NCBI RefSeq assembly: GCF_003287355.1
Contig: NZ_QMIM01000033.1
Location: forward strand, 1 to 51,800
Direction of reading: 5' to 3'
DNA from: Halorubrum sp. 48-1-W
GTDB lineage: Archaea; Halobacteriota; Halobacteria; Halobacteriales; Haloferacaceae
DNA length: 51,800 bases
Positions 16,449-25,379 of this stretch are shown piece after piece. Numbering within the stretch: the first letter of the stretch is position 1; every line of letters begins with the position of its first letter. Made by a program: the position numbers and the translations under genes. Under the pieces are notes generated by a model. The model made no database searches, was not told the DNA's origin, and saw nothing but the letters and a program-made list of their open reading frames with translations.

Positions 16449-17267
16449 ATGACCACGACGCGGGGACTCCGGGACCGCGAGGAGCCGATCACGATGCTCA
16501 CCGCCTACGACGCCCAGACCGCGGCGGTCGTCGACGACGTCGGGATCGACGTCGTCCTCGTCGGCGACAGCATGGGCAACACCGCCCTCGGCTACGACTC
16601 GACGCTCCCGGTGACGATGGCGGACGTGCGCTCCCGGACCGCCGCCGTCGCGCGCGCGGTCGAGGACGCGCTCGTCGTCGCCGACATGCCGTTCCTCTCG
16701 TTCGGCGTCGAGGAGGCCGAGTCGGTGCGGAACGCCGGGAAGCTCCTCAAGGAGGCCGACGCGGACGCGGTGAAGATCGAGAGCGGCCCACACACCGTCG
16801 AGACCACACAGCGGATGACGGACGTGGGCATTCCGGTGATGGCCCACCTCGGGCTCACGCCCCAACACGTCAACCGCCTCGGCGGGTACACCAGACAGGG
16901 AACCGACGAGGAGGCGGCAGCGGAGATCCTCGACCTCGCCCGCGCCCACGAGGAGGCGGGCGCGTTCGCGCTGGTGTTGGAACACGTCCCGTCCAACCTC
17001 GCAGCCGTCGTCACCGACGCCCTCGAGACCCCGACGATCGGGATCGGCGCGGGCCCCGACTGCGACGGACAGGTCCTCGTCGTCGACGACGTGATCGGGC
17101 TCGGCGAGTGGTCTCCGCCGTTCTCCCGGCAGTTCGGCGACGTTCGCGAGGAGATGACGCGAGCGATCGACGAGTACAAGCAGGCCGTCGAGACCGGCGC
17201 GTTCCCGTCCGGGGAACACACACACGTCGAGGAGGACCTCGGGGACGTGTATCGAACCGAGGAGTGA
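16449..17267 (+). CDS. panB: 3-methyl-2-oxobutanoate hydroxymethyltransferase (PanB)
   Basis: A 272-residue cytosolic enzyme that adds a hydroxymethyl group from 5,10-methylene-tetrahydrofolate to 2-oxoisovalerate, the first committed step of pantoate/CoA synthesis. Family motifs are clear: MLTAYDAQTAAVVDD, VGDSMGNTALGYDSTLPVTMADV (metal-binding Asp), VADMPFLSFG, KIESG, VMAHLGLTPQHVNRLGGY, LVLEHVP (catalytic Glu), TIGIGAGPDCDGQVLV and the D-x-x-G-L loop. Archaeal PanB feeds pantoate kinase and phosphopantothenate synthetase, which are not in the window. The transcript is probably monocistronic and leaderless; the kinase gene starts 50 bp downstream with its own AT-rich element. Confidence 0.96.
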   Translation: MTTTRGLRDREEPITMLTAYDAQTAAVVDDVGIDVVLVGDSMGNTALGYDSTLPVTMADVRSRTAAVARAVEDALVVADMPFLSFGVEEAESVRNAGKLLKEADADAVKIESGPHTVETTQRMTDVGIPVMAHLGLTPQHVNRLGGYTRQGTDEEAAAEILDLARAHEEAGAFALVLEHVPSNLAAVVTDALETPTIGIGAGPDCDGQVLVVDDVIGLGEWSPPFSRQFGDVREEMTRAIDEYKQAVETGAFPSGEHTHVEEDLGDVYRTEE

Positions 17268-17316
17268 TGCCGGTCCCGGCGGAGCATATTTGACGCGATG
17301 CGTCGTGTGAAAGAGC

Positions 17317-18933
17317 ATGGACGTCCTCTGTGTCGACGGTGACCCGACGTCCCTCGAACGGACGGTTGCGTCCGTGCGACGGGAACTCCCCGACGCGACG
17401 CTGTGGTCGGCGAGGACGACCGATGAGGCGCTCGATCTGCTCGCGACCGAGCCGATCGAGTGCGTCGTCAGCGCACACGAACTCCCCGACGGCAACGGGG
17501 TCGACCTGCTGGAGTCGGTACGGGCGTCCCACGGACCGATTCCGTTCGTCCTCGCCCCGAGAGCGGGGACCGGCGGCGAGTCGGTCGCGGCCGCCGCGGT
17601 CGACGCCGACGTCTCGGCGTACGTGCCGTCGGGGAGCGATGACGGGGGGCGGGACGCGAGAGACGAGGGTCGGAACGCGCGGGAGAGAGATCGGAACGCG
17701 CGGGAGGGAGATCGGAACGCACGGATCCGCGCGAGCGTCCGCGAAGTCGCCAGGGAGGACGTCGGCTCGGCTGTGCCCGAGCAGGCTCGCCAGCTCGAGG
17801 CGCTCCACGAGGCGAGCGTCGGACTCATCGCCGCGACCAGCCACGAGCGCGTCGCGGAGGTCGCCGTCGCCGCTGCGAGCGACATCCACGGGCTGGAGGC
17901 CAGCACCGCGTACCTGTACGACGCCGACGAGAACGTGCTCGAGCCGGCCGCGTCGACGACGGCCGCGTTGAACCTCGCCGGCGGGCCGCCGACGTACCGG
18001 CCGGGAGAGAGCATCGTCTGGCGCGTCTTCGAGCGGGGCGAGCCGGAGGCGGTCGAGGACGTCCCGTCCGACCCGGACGCGTACAACCCGGAGACGCCGA
18101 TCCGGAGCCAGCTCACCCTCCCGCTCGACGGATACGGAGTCCTCGTGTCCGGATCCCACGAGCCGGGGACGTTCGACGAGCGCGACGTGACGATCGGCCG
18201 GATCCTGGCCGGGAACGTCGTCGCGGCGCTCGAGCAGGTCGATCGGGCGCGAGAACTCGAAAAGCGGAACGAGCGGCTCGACGAGTTCGTCAGCGTCATC
18301 AGCCACGACCTCCGGAACCCGCTCGCGGTCGCGACGGGGAGACTGGAGTTGGCCCGCGCGGACCTGGCCGACGCCGGCGTCGAAACCGAACACCTGTCGA
18401 GCGTCGAGTACGCGCTCGGCCGGATCGAGTCCCTGATCGACGACCTGCTCCGGCTCGCGAGGGAGGACGGCGCCGACGTCGACCCCGAACCGCTCCGACT
18501 GTCCGAACTCGTCGACCACTGCTGTGGGGTCGTCGACACGGAGGGTGCGACCCTCCGAACGGCGACCGACGGGACGTTCCGCGGGGACCGCGGCCGCGTC
18601 CGTCAGTGCTTCGAGAACCTGGTTCGGAACGCGCTCGAGCACGGCGGGGACGGGGTGACCGTCACCGCGGGCGTCCTCGCGGACGGGACGGGGATCTACT
18701 TCGAGGACGACGGCTCCGGGATCGCGTCCGAGAACCGCGAGAAGGTCTTCGACGCCGGCTATTCGACCCAACGCGACGGAACGGGGTTCGGCCTGCGGAT
18801 CGTCGATCGGATCGTCGAGTCACACGACTGGGAGATCCGGGTCACGAAGAGCGAGGCCGGCGGCGCACGCTTCGAGATCACGGGCGTCGAGTTCGTCGCG
18901 GACGACACGACCGAGTCAGTGACCCACGACTGA
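17317..18933 (+). CDS. Soluble sensor histidine kinase with degenerate receiver and GAF domain
   Basis: A 538-residue haloarchaeal two-component kinase with no transmembrane segment. Residues 1-105 are a receiver-like domain, but the phospho-acceptor position in CVVSAHELPD is Ala53 instead of Asp, and the acidic pair is split (VDGDP), so it probably cannot be phosphorylated. Residues 110-135 are a charged linker with heptad repeats. Residues about 150-310 are a GAF-like sensor (LHEASVGLIAATS to IGRILAGNVVAALEQ). HisKA has H330 in ISHDLRNPLAV. The HATPase has N-box FENLVRNALEHG, G1 DDGSGI and GTGFGLRIVDRI. No response regulator gene is adjacent, so the output is unknown. A 3' hairpin overlaps the stop codon. 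Confidence 0.92.
   Translation: MDVLCVDGDPTSLERTVASVRRELPDATLWSARTTDEALDLLATEPIECVVSAHELPDGNGVDLLESVRASHGPIPFVLAPRAGTGGESVAAAAVDADVSAYVPSGSDDGGRDARDEGRNARERDRNAREGDRNARIRASVREVAREDVGSAVPEQARQLEALHEASVGLIAATSHERVAEVAVAAASDIHGLEASTAYLYDADENVLEPAASTTAALNLAGGPPTYRPGESIVWRVFERGEPEAVEDVPSDPDAYNPETPIRSQLTLPLDGYGVLVSGSHEPGTFDERDVTIGRILAGNVVAALEQVDRARELEKRNERLDEFVSVISHDLRNPLAVATGRLELARADLADAGVETEHLSSVEYALGRIESLIDDLLRLAREDGADVDPEPLRLSELVDHCCGVVDTEGATLRTATDGTFRGDRGRVRQCFENLVRNALEHGGDGVTVTAGVLADGTGIYFEDDGSGIASENREKVFDAGYSTQRDGTGFGLRIVDRIVESHDWEIRVTKSEAGGARFEITGVEFVADDTTESVTHD
17651..17724. repeat. 21-bp tandem repeat in histidine kinase linker
   Basis: Two near-identical 21-bp units (17671-17691, 17692-17712), a 12-nt partial third and a diverged partial unit upstream encode Arg/Asn/Glu heptads between the receiver and GAF regions. 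Confidence 0.9.
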
Positions 18934-18946
18934 CGTCGTGGGGTTT
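18923..18946 (+). terminator. Hairpin across histidine kinase stop codon
   Basis: CCCACGAC-TGAC-GTCGTGGG forms an 8-bp stem at 18923-18942. Its 4-nt loop contains the TGA stop, and it is followed by G then TTT. It can act as an intrinsic-type terminator. The sequence also resembles the terminal hairpin of haloarchaeal IS200/IS605-type elements, though no transposase is nearby. Confidence 0.6.
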
Positions 18947-19028
18947 CTCCCCGTGATCCGACGGCCGGGTCGCCGGGTCGAGGTGAACGCCCGTGGACGG
19001 CGTTCCCACTCGGCGGAACGAGGGGTTC

Positions 19029-19061
19029 GAAAAATACCGTACTGTGGGGCGATGTCGCCCC
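19029..19061 (-). terminator. Terminator of the rpl1-rpl10-rpl12 operon
   Basis: On the minus strand, 24 bp past the rpl12 stop, GGGGCGA-CA-TCGCCCC forms a 7-bp stem (19046-19061), followed after about 10 nt by TATTTTT (19029-19035). Stem plus T-run fits an archaeal intrinsic terminator. Confidence 0.6.
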
Positions 19062-19084
19062 CGTTTCGACGCGACGAGTCGGTG

Positions 19085-19414
19085 TCAGCCGAAGAGCTCG
19101 CCGAGCCCCTCGCCGCCGTCGCCTTCGTCCTCGTCGTCGTCGTCGGCTTCGGCTTCCTCCTCCTCGTCCTCGTCGTCGTCGGCTTCGGCCTCGTCGGCCT
19201 CGTCGGCGGCGCCGGCGGCCGCGCCCGCGGCGGGAGCCGCGGCGGCCGTCTCGATGGCCTCCTCGATGTCGACGTCCTCCAGCGCGGCGACGAGCGCCTT
19301 GACGCGGGACTCCTCGACGTCGACCCCGGCGGCCTCGAGCACGCCAGTGACGTTGTCCTCGTTGATCTCTTCGCCCGTTTCGTTCAGGATGAGCGCAGCG
19401 TAAACGTATTCCAT
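19085..19414 (-). CDS. rpl12: 50S ribosomal protein L12 (archaeal P1/L12p)
   Basis: A 109-residue acidic stalk protein. It forms dimers on the C-terminal helices of L10/P0 and recruits translational GTPases. The N-terminal dimerisation domain starts [22 protein letters not shown] and continues [21 protein letters not shown]. An Ala/Gly hinge (about residues 57-70) leads to a strongly acidic segment and the conserved C-terminal EGLGELFG, which matches the shared L10/L12 tail (compare EGLGAMFG at the end of L10). It is the last gene of the L1-L10-L12 operon, 15 bp after L10. The spacer has a GAGGTTA Shine-Dalgarno-like sequence. Confidence 0.98.
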   Translation of the reverse strand: MEYVYAALILNETGEEINEDNVTGVLEAAGVDVEESRVKALVAALEDVDIEEAIETAAAAPAAGAAAGAADEADEAEADDDEDEEEEAEADDDDEDEGDGGEGLGELFG

Positions 19415-19429
19415 TGGTGTAACCTCGTG

Positions 19430-20461
19430 TTATCCGAACATCGCGCCGAGACCCTCGCCGCCGTCGTCGCCGTCGTCGGCGTCGTCGTCGGTGGTCTCCT
19501 CGGCGTCTTCCGTCTCTTCGTCGGCCTGTTCCTCCTCGTCGGCGGCGTCCGTCTCGGGAGCCGGGGCGGCTTCGATGCCCTGCAGCTCCTCGGGGAGCGC
19601 CTCCTCGTCGTCGATCTGTGCGGCGAGCGCGCGGAGCTGGGCGTCGGCCTTCCCGATGAGGTCGGGCACGACGTCCGGGCTCTCGATCGCCGCGAACAGC
19701 CCGACCGACTTCGCCTCGCCGACAGCCTTCGCGAGAAGGGTGCCGGCGGTGGCGGCCGTCGGGTAGGCGGCGTTGACCGAGAGGTTGCGCGCGGCGGCCG
19801 CGGCGGACTGGACGTCCGCACGGTACTCGTCCACGTCGATGGCGAGCTCGTCCGGCTCGAAGAGGACGCCCTCGGAGTAGACGCCCTTGAGGTCGAGTCC
19901 GACTTCCTTCGGCTCGATGCCGAGCTCGGTTAGGACGTTCGCGAGGTCGTCGTCGACGACCTCGCCCTCCTCGAGGACCTTCGAGTCCTCGGTGACCTTG
20001 ATCGATCCGTCCATGATGCGCGCGGACGCGCCCACGGTCTGGAGTTCGCCGACGAACGGACCCGGATCGACGCCGGTGTCACCCTCGGGGATGACGACGT
20101 CGTTCGGGGCGACCTCGCCCGCGTTGATCGGGGCCGGCGTCTTCGAGGCCTCGAGCTGTTTGTAGAGCCCGAAGGGGTTGTCGTTGGTGCCGATGAGCGC
20201 GACCTGACCGGAGACGTACTCGATCAGCGCCTCGACGCCCTCGTCGACCTCCTCCAGCGCGCGGACGGTGAGCGTGTTGCGGCTCATCCGGACGTCCGCG
20301 GAGCCGTGAAGCTCGCGGCGCATGGCCTGGAGCTGGCGGCTCGGGATGCCGGCGACGCCGACGATCCCGACGGAGTTGAACGAGTCGATGAACTCGACGA
20401 GCTCGTCGACCTCCTCGCGTTTCCACTGCGGGATCGTCTCAGTCTTGCGGACGGAGCTCAT
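19430..20461 (-). CDS. rpl10: 50S ribosomal protein L10 (acidic P0)
   Basis: A 343-residue base of the ribosomal stalk that binds 23S rRNA and anchors L12 dimers. The start [21 protein letters not shown] is typical of haloarchaeal L10, followed by [23 protein letters not shown] (rRNA-binding domain), the insertion domain around residues 110-185 that is specific to archaea and eukaryotes, helices for L12 binding at about 210-290, and an acidic tail ending in GEGLGAMFG. Its ATG overlaps the L1 stop by 4 bp, and a GGAGGTG ribosome-binding site lies in the 3' end of the L1 gene, consistent with coupled translation. Confidence 0.98.
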   Translation of the reverse strand: MSSVRKTETIPQWKREEVDELVEFIDSFNSVGIVGVAGIPSRQLQAMRRELHGSADVRMSRNTLTVRALEEVDEGVEALIEYVSGQVALIGTNDNPFGLYKQLEASKTPAPINAGEVAPNDVVIPEGDTGVDPGPFVGELQTVGASARIMDGSIKVTEDSKVLEEGEVVDDDLANVLTELGIEPKEVGLDLKGVYSEGVLFEPDELAIDVDEYRADVQSAAAAARNLSVNAAYPTAATAGTLLAKAVGEAKSVGLFAAIESPDVVPDLIGKADAQLRALAAQIDDEEALPEELQGIEAAPAPETDAADEEEQADEETEDAEETTDDDADDGDDGGEGLGAMFG

Positions 20462-21096
20462 ACGGGCACCTCCTTTGCGGGACCCATCGTGGTCTTCACG
20501 TAGATCCCGTCGATGTTGAGCGGGCCCTTCTCGAGGTCGGCCTCGAGTCGGCGGATGATGACGTCGATGTTGTCCGAGATGTCCTCGGCGTCCATGTCCT
20601 CCGCACCCACGCGGGTGTGGAAGGTGCGCCGGTCACGCGACCGGAGCTGCACCGTGTTCTTCATTCGGTTTACTGTCTCGACGACGTCGTCGTCCGGCTG
20701 TAGGGGAGTCGGCATCTTCCCGCGGGGACCGAGGACGGTACCGAGGTACCGACCGATGTCCTGCATCAGGTTGGCCTCCGCGACGAAGAAGTCGGTCTCG
20801 TCGGCCAGGTCCTTCGCGCGGTCGTCGTCGTCCCCGAGGTCGGCGAGTTCCTCGCTGTCGAGGACCTCGTCGGCGACGTCGGCGGCGCGGACGGCGGTTT
20901 CGCCCTCCGCGAAGACGATGATGCGTGTCTCCTGTCCAGTTCCAGCCGGCAGCACGACGGACTCGTCGACGCGATTCGACGGATCGTTGAGGTCGAGGTC
21001 TCGCAGGTTGATCGCGAGGTCCACCGTCTCACGGAAGTTCCGCTCGGGGGCCTCATCGAGTGCGAGGGTCACGGCCTCTTGTATTGTGTCTGCCAT
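20458..21096 (-). CDS. rpl1: 50S ribosomal protein L1
   Basis: A 212-residue protein of the L1 stalk of the large subunit. It begins [21 protein letters not shown], with the rRNA-contact region [16 protein letters not shown], the flexible domain II (about residues 65-155) containing [17 protein letters not shown], and the terminal [15 protein letters not shown] 21096 is chosen over upstream starts because it gives the family N-terminus and is preceded, 6 nt away, by a strong Shine-Dalgarno GGAGGTGA. L11 is not adjacent. The upstream leader with a strong hairpin fits autogenous control by L1, as described for halobacterial and methanogen L1 operons. Confidence 0.98.
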   Translation of the reverse strand: MADTIQEAVTLALDEAPERNFRETVDLAINLRDLDLNDPSNRVDESVVLPAGTGQETRIIVFAEGETAVRAADVADEVLDSEELADLGDDDDRAKDLADETDFFVAEANLMQDIGRYLGTVLGPRGKMPTPLQPDDDVVETVNRMKNTVQLRSRDRRTFHTRVGAEDMDAEDISDNIDVIIRRLEADLEKGPLNIDGIYVKTTMGPAKEVPV

Positions 21097-21160
21097 TTTC
21101 ACCTCCGTAGTACGCAGGTCGCTCCTACGGGTCAGTGAAACAGGCGAAGCCTGTCTCATC
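21097..21160 (-). promoter_or_regulatory. Candidate L1-binding autoregulatory leader of the rpl1 operon
   Basis: Between the probable transcription start (about 21160) and the L1 ATG is a leader of about 64 nt. It starts GATGAGACAGG and contains a 9-bp stem with a 3-nt loop (21137-21157, GAGACAGGC-TTC-GCCTGTTTC), then GGAGGTGA. L1 represses its own mRNA in archaea by binding a mimic of its 23S rRNA site; the location, hairpin and strong SD fit, but I have not modelled the fold. Confidence 0.55.
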
Positions 21161-21180
21161 GGAGAGTGGCCCATCGGACG

Positions 21181-21188
21181 TTTAAAAC
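21181..21188 (-). promoter_or_regulatory. TATA box of rpl1-rpl10-rpl12
   Basis: GTTTTAAA on the minus strand, about 25 bp upstream of the inferred leader start. It is the best promoter-like sequence before rpl1. From 21189 to 21315 I see nothing else but a short shared upstream region with the divergent carboxylase gene. Confidence 0.6.
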
Positions 21189-21350
21189 CGTCGAAGCGGC
21201 CGTCGGCGTGCGAGTCGCTCACGTTCCGTCCCCCGCTCGATCCGCCTCGAGGCGGGTCGAGGCCGTCCGGGCGAGTCTTTCGACGTTCGTCGATCCACGA
21301 AACGTCGGATAGGGGAACCCTTTTGATGTCGCTCGTCGACCCACGAGGTA

Positions 21351-21374
21351 ATGAGTCAGGGTGGTCCGACGTGA
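21351..21374 (+). CDS. Seven-codon upstream ORF overlapping the pccB start
   Basis: ATG followed by codons for Ser-Gln-Gly-Gly-Pro-Thr and TGA. The TGA (21372-21374) overlaps the GTG start of pccB (21371-21373) as GTGA. A TTTTGATG element at 21321-21328 puts the likely transcription start at this ATG, so the mini-ORF would be the leaderless 5' end of the mRNA, with pccB reached by termination-reinitiation. This is inference from spacing only. Confidence 0.4.
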   Translation: MSQGGPT

Positions 21375-22921
21375 CGATGGACGACCGCATCGAGGACCTC
21401 CGGGAGCGTCGCGAGCGGGCAGAAAAGGGGGGCGGCGACGAGCGGATCGCCTCCCAACACGGGAAGGGGAAGCTGACCGCCCGCGAGCGGATCGACTACT
21501 TCCTCGACGACGGCACGTTCCACGAGTTCGATCGGTTCCGCACCCACCGGAACCACACGTTCGGGATGGAGGAGAACCGGATCCCGGGCGACGGCGTGGT
21601 GACGGGGTACGGCGAGGTGAACGGCCGGAAGACGTTCGTGTTCGCCCACGACTTCACGGTCTTCGGCGGCTCGCTCGGCGAGGTGTTCGCCGAGAAGGTG
21701 TGTAAGGTTATGGACAAGGCGATGGACGTGGGCGCGCCCGTCGTCGGGCTCAACGACTCCGCGGGCGCGCGGATCCAGGAGGGGGTCGCCTCGCTCGGCG
21801 GGTTCGCGGAGATCTTCCGGCGGAACACGGAGGCCTCCGGCGTGGTTCCACAGCTCTCGGCGATCATGGGGCCGTGTGCCGGCGGCGCGGTGTACTCGCC
21901 GGCCATCACGGACTTCACCTTCATGGTGAAAGACACCTCCCACATGTTCATCACCGGGCCGGACGTGATCGAGACGGTCACGGGCGAGGAGGTGAGCTTC
22001 GAGGAACTCGGCGGCGCGGTCACCCACACCGCCACCTCCGGCGTCGCCCACTTCGCCGAGGAGTCGGAGGAGGACGCCCTCGACGGGATCGCCCGGCTCC
22101 TCTCGTACCTCCCACAGAACAACGTCGAGGACCCCCCGCGCGTCGAGCCGTGGGACGACCCCGAGCGCGCCGACGAGTCGCTGACCGAGGTCGTCCCCGA
22201 CGCCCCCCGGAAGCCCTACGACATGAAGGAGGTGATCGGCGGCGTCGTCGACGAGGGCTCCTTCTTCGAGGTCCAGGAGAACTTCGCGAAGAACGTCGTC
22301 GTCGGCTTCGCCCGCCTCGACGGCCGGTCGGTGGGGGTCGTCGCCAACAACCCCCGCGTGAACGCGGGCACGCTCGACATCGAGTCGAGCCAGAAGGCCG
22401 CGCGGTTCGTCCGCTTCTGTGACGCGTTCAACGTGCCGATCCTCACCTTCGAGGACGTCCCCGGCTTCATGCCCGGCACCGACCAGGAACACGACGGGAT
22501 CATCCGGCACGGCGCGAAGCTGTTGTACGCCTTCTCGGAGGCGACCGTCCCCCTCCTGACGGTCATCACCCGGAAGGCGTACGGCGGGGCCTACTGCGTG
22601 ATGTCCTCGAAACACATCGGCGGCGACGTCAACTACGCCTGGCCGACCGCGGAGATCGCGGTGATGGGGCCGAAGGGGGCCGTGAACGTCCTCTACCGCG
22701 AGGAGCTGGAGGCCGCCGAGGACACCGACGCGCACAGAGAGGAGCTGATCGACGAGTACCGCGAGGAGTTCGCGAACCCGTACACCGCGGCCGACCGCGG
22801 CTTCGTCGACGACGTGATCGAGCCGACCGAGACCCGTGCCCGCCTTATCGACGACCTGGAGATGCTGACGGGCAAACGCGCGGAAGGGCCCGACAAGAAA
22901 CACGGCAACATCCCGATCTGA
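21371..22921 (+). CDS. pccB: Propionyl-CoA-type carboxylase, carboxyltransferase subunit
   Basis: A 516-residue beta subunit that transfers CO2 from carboxybiotin to an acyl-CoA. N-terminal half: [50 protein letters not shown] (family signatures), [13 protein letters not shown] and the oxyanion loop [13 protein letters not shown]-terminal half: [29 protein letters not shown] and [13 protein letters not shown]; it ends KKHGNIPI, as in haloarchaeal PccB. This subunit supplies methylmalonyl-CoA from propionyl-CoA, and possibly malonyl-CoA. GTG 21371 (protein start Met-Thr-Met-Asp-Asp) is preferred from memory of haloarchaeal homologues; ATG 21377, two codons on, is the alternative. It lies in an operon with pccX. 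Confidence 0.93.
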   Translation: MTMDDRIEDLRERRERAEKGGGDERIASQHGKGKLTARERIDYFLDDGTFHEFDRFRTHRNHTFGMEENRIPGDGVVTGYGEVNGRKTFVFAHDFTVFGGSLGEVFAEKVCKVMDKAMDVGAPVVGLNDSAGARIQEGVASLGGFAEIFRRNTEASGVVPQLSAIMGPCAGGAVYSPAITDFTFMVKDTSHMFITGPDVIETVTGEEVSFEELGGAVTHTATSGVAHFAEESEEDALDGIARLLSYLPQNNVEDPPRVEPWDDPERADESLTEVVPDAPRKPYDMKEVIGGVVDEGSFFEVQENFAKNVVVGFARLDGRSVGVVANNPRVNAGTLDIESSQKAARFVRFCDAFNVPILTFEDVPGFMPGTDQEHDGIIRHGAKLLYAFSEATVPLLTVITRKAYGGAYCVMSSKHIGGDVNYAWPTAEIAVMGPKGAVNVLYREELEAAEDTDAHREELIDEYREEFANPYTAADRGFVDDVIEPTETRARLIDDLEMLTGKRAEGPDKKHGNIPI

Positions 22922-22922
22922 G

Positions 22923-23183
22923 ATGGCGACGGATCCACCCGCGGGGCTGTCGATCCCCGACGACGCCGACGACGCGGAGGCGGCCGCCATCGCGGTCGCG
23001 GTCGCGGCACACCTCCGCGACCGCGAGGCGGCGGCCGCGGCGGACGACGAAGCGACCGGCTGGCACGGCGACCGCTGGGGGTTCGCCGGCCGCCTAGAGT
23101 CGGTGCGGGGCCGCCGCGCGCGCGTCCCCGAGACCGCCCCCGCGGACCCGTGGACAGCGGCCGGCCGGCTCGACCGGTTCTGA
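22923..23183 (+). CDS. pccX: Small third subunit of haloarchaeal propionyl-CoA carboxylase (PccX-like)
   Basis: An 86-residue protein starting 1 bp after the pccB stop. Its N-terminal half is an Ala-rich helix ([20 protein letters not shown]), and the C-terminal half has [16 protein letters not shown], resembling acyl-CoA carboxylase epsilon-type subunits. In Haloferax mediterranei, PccX is a small third subunit needed for active propionyl-CoA carboxylase, encoded next to pccB. The position, size and [11 protein letters not shown] motif support the same role here. Sequence similarity is from memory. Confidence 0.8.
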   Translation: MATDPPAGLSIPDDADDAEAAAIAVAVAAHLRDREAAAAADDEATGWHGDRWGFAGRLESVRGRRARVPETAPADPWTAAGRLDRF

Positions 23184-23239
23184 AGTGGCCGGGAGGCCGC
23201 GGCCGCCCGTCCCGCCCCCCGGTGAGACCTCACCTCGCT

Positions 23240-23458
23240 TTACTCCTCCGGGTCGGGATCGACGCCGGGGTCGGCCGTGTTCCCACCGCGGATCGCCCCG
23301 ACGACCCGGTTCACGACGACCGGGACGACGCCGGCGATGACGACGAGGACGCTCACGCGGACCAGGACGGAGGCGTCGGTCAGTACCGAGAGCGCGAGGT
23401 AGACGACTGCGCCGGCGAGCACCGACGGCAACACGTAGGGGTTCCCTGCCGAGAGCAT
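23240..23458 (-). CDS. Small two-TM membrane protein
   Basis: A 72-residue protein. It has two hydrophobic helices (about residues 8-27 and 31-50), a short NRVVGAIRGGN segment and a Pro/Asp/Glu tail. I do not recognise the family. It sits on the opposite strand between pccX and pccA, so it splits the carboxylase gene set into two transcripts. The ATG at 23458 is the only start giving a compact protein; a much longer reading frame on the same strand is a shadow of pccA. Confidence 0.6.
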   Translation of the reverse strand: MLSAGNPYVLPSVLAGAVVYLALSVLTDASVLVRVSVLVVIAGVVPVVVNRVVGAIRGGNTADPGVDPDPEE

Positions 23459-23539
23459 ACCCGACGATCCGGGCTCGACACCCCTTAACCGTCCCGGACC
23501 GACAGAGTGAGGTGCGTATTCCGAGAACGGGCCGACAGC

Positions 23540-25378
23540 ATGTTCGACAAGGTACTGGTCGCGAACCGCGGCGAGATCGCCGTCCGCGTGATGCGCGCCT
23601 GCGAGGAGCTGGGCGTCGAGACGGTCGCCGTCTACAGCGACGCGGACAGACACGCCGGTCACGTCCGGTACGCCGACGAGGCGTACAACGTGGGGCCGGC
23701 CCGCGCGGCCGACTCCTACCTCGACGGCGGGGCGGTCGTCGACGCCGCGCGCGCGGCCGACGCCGACGCGATCCACCCCGGCTACGGCTTCCTCGCCGAG
23801 AACGCCGACTTCGCGGCGCGCGTCGAGGCGACCGACGGGGTGACCTGGGTCGGTCCCGCGAGCGACGCGATGGGACAGCTCGGCGAGAAGACGCACGCCC
23901 GGCGGGCGATGGCAGACGCCGACGTGCCGATCGTTCCGGGGACGACGGAGCCCGTCGCCGACGTCGAGGCCGTCAACGAGTTCGGCGCGGAGCACGGCTA
24001 CCCGGTCGCGATCAAAGCCGAGGGCGGCGGCGGCGGTCGGGGCATGAAGATCGTCGAGTCGCCCGACGAGGCCGAGGAGGCCCTCGAGTCGGCGAAACGC
24101 GAGGGCGAGGCGTACTTCTCGAACGACTCCGTCTACCTCGAGCGGTACCTCGAGACGCCGCGACACGTCGAGGTCCAGGTCGTCGCGGACGAGTCCGGCG
24201 TCGTCCACCTGGGCGAGCGCGACTGCTCGCTCCAGCGCCGCCACCAGAAGGTGATAGAGGAGGGGCCCTCGCCGGCGCTCTCCGACGAGTTGCGCGAGCG
24301 GATCGGCGAGGCGGCCCGCCGCGGCGTCGCAGCCGCCGACTACGTCAACGCCGGGACCGTCGAGTTCCTCGTCGAGGAGGACCCCGACCGCGACCCGGAC
24401 GACCTGCTCGGCCCCGAGACGCCCTTCTACTTCCTCGAGGTCAACACCCGGATCCAGGTCGAACACACGGTGACGGAGGCGTTGACGGGCGTCGACATCG
24501 TGAAGGAACAGCTCCGGGTCGCCGCCGGAGAGGGGCTCTCGATCACGCAGGACGACGTCGAGCTTTCGGGTCACGCCGTCGAGTTCCGGATCAACGCCGA
24601 GAACGCTGTCGAGGGGTTCCAGCCCGCGAGCGAGGGTCGGCTCGACACGTACGACCCGCCGGGCGGGATCGGCGTCCGCGTCGACGACGCGCTGCGGCAG
24701 GGCGACGAGCTCGTCACCGACTACGACTCGATGATCGCGAAGCTGATCGTGTGGGGGCGAGACCGCGAGGAGTGTCTCGCCCGCTCACGGCGCGCGCTCG
24801 CGGAGTACGACGTCGACGGCGTCGTCACGGTCGTCCCGTTCCACCGGCTCATGCTCTCGGACGAGCGGTTCCTCGCGGGCACGCACACGACGAAGTACCT
24901 CGACGAGGCGGTCGATCCGGACCGGATCGCCGACGCACAGGAGCGGTGGGGGACGGAGCCCTCGGGATCCTCGGACGAGGACGACGGGGAGGTGACCCGA
25001 CGCGAGTTCACCGTCGAGGTGAACGGCAAGCGCTTCCGGGTCGACCTCGAGGAGCGCGGTGCCCCGCCGATCCCTACCGGGGGGGCCGACGCGTCCGGCC
25101 GACGCGAGCGACCGCCACAGGCGACCGACGCGGACGACGACGATGCGGGCGACGTCGCGGAGGGCGGCGAGGCGGTGACCGTGGAGATGCAGGGGACGAT
25201 CCTCTCGGTCGACGTCGCGGAGGGCGACGAGGTCGCCGCCGGCGACGTGGTCTGCGTCCTGGAGGCGATGAAGATGGAGAACGACGTGGTCGCCGAGCGC
25301 GGCGGCACCGTCGCGAGCGTTCACGTCGCCGAGGGCGACAGCGTCGACATGGGCGACGTGCTGGTCGTCCTGGAGTGA
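23540..25378 (+). CDS. pccA: Acyl-CoA carboxylase biotin carboxylase/BCCP subunit (alpha)
   Basis: A 612-residue fused subunit. Residues 1-450 are biotin carboxylase: [34 protein letters not shown], the ATP-grasp Gly-rich loop [45 protein letters not shown]. An acidic linker follows, then a biotinyl domain at about 540-612 with EAMKMEN, whose central Lys carries biotin. It works with PccB/PccX. ATG 23540 gives the conserved N-terminus. A TATA-like CTTAAC near 23485 suggests a leader of about 28 nt and its own promoter. Confidence 0.95.
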   Translation: MFDKVLVANRGEIAVRVMRACEELGVETVAVYSDADRHAGHVRYADEAYNVGPARAADSYLDGGAVVDAARAADADAIHPGYGFLAENADFAARVEATDGVTWVGPASDAMGQLGEKTHARRAMADADVPIVPGTTEPVADVEAVNEFGAEHGYPVAIKAEGGGGGRGMKIVESPDEAEEALESAKREGEAYFSNDSVYLERYLETPRHVEVQVVADESGVVHLGERDCSLQRRHQKVIEEGPSPALSDELRERIGEAARRGVAAADYVNAGTVEFLVEEDPDRDPDDLLGPETPFYFLEVNTRIQVEHTVTEALTGVDIVKEQLRVAAGEGLSITQDDVELSGHAVEFRINAENAVEGFQPASEGRLDTYDPPGGIGVRVDDALRQGDELVTDYDSMIAKLIVWGRDREECLARSRRALAEYDVDGVVTVVPFHRLMLSDERFLAGTHTTKYLDEAVDPDRIADAQERWGTEPSGSSDEDDGEVTRREFTVEVNGKRFRVDLEERGAPPIPTGGADASGRRERPPQATDADDDDAGDVAEGGEAVTVEMQGTILSVDVAEGDEVAAGDVVCVLEAMKMENDVVAERGGTVASVHVAEGDSVDMGDVLVVLE

Positions 25379-25379
25379 G

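Noticed and set aside
23240..24574. 444-residue minus-strand frame
   Set aside because: Only the C-terminal 72 residues form a plausible protein; the rest is a shadow of pccA.
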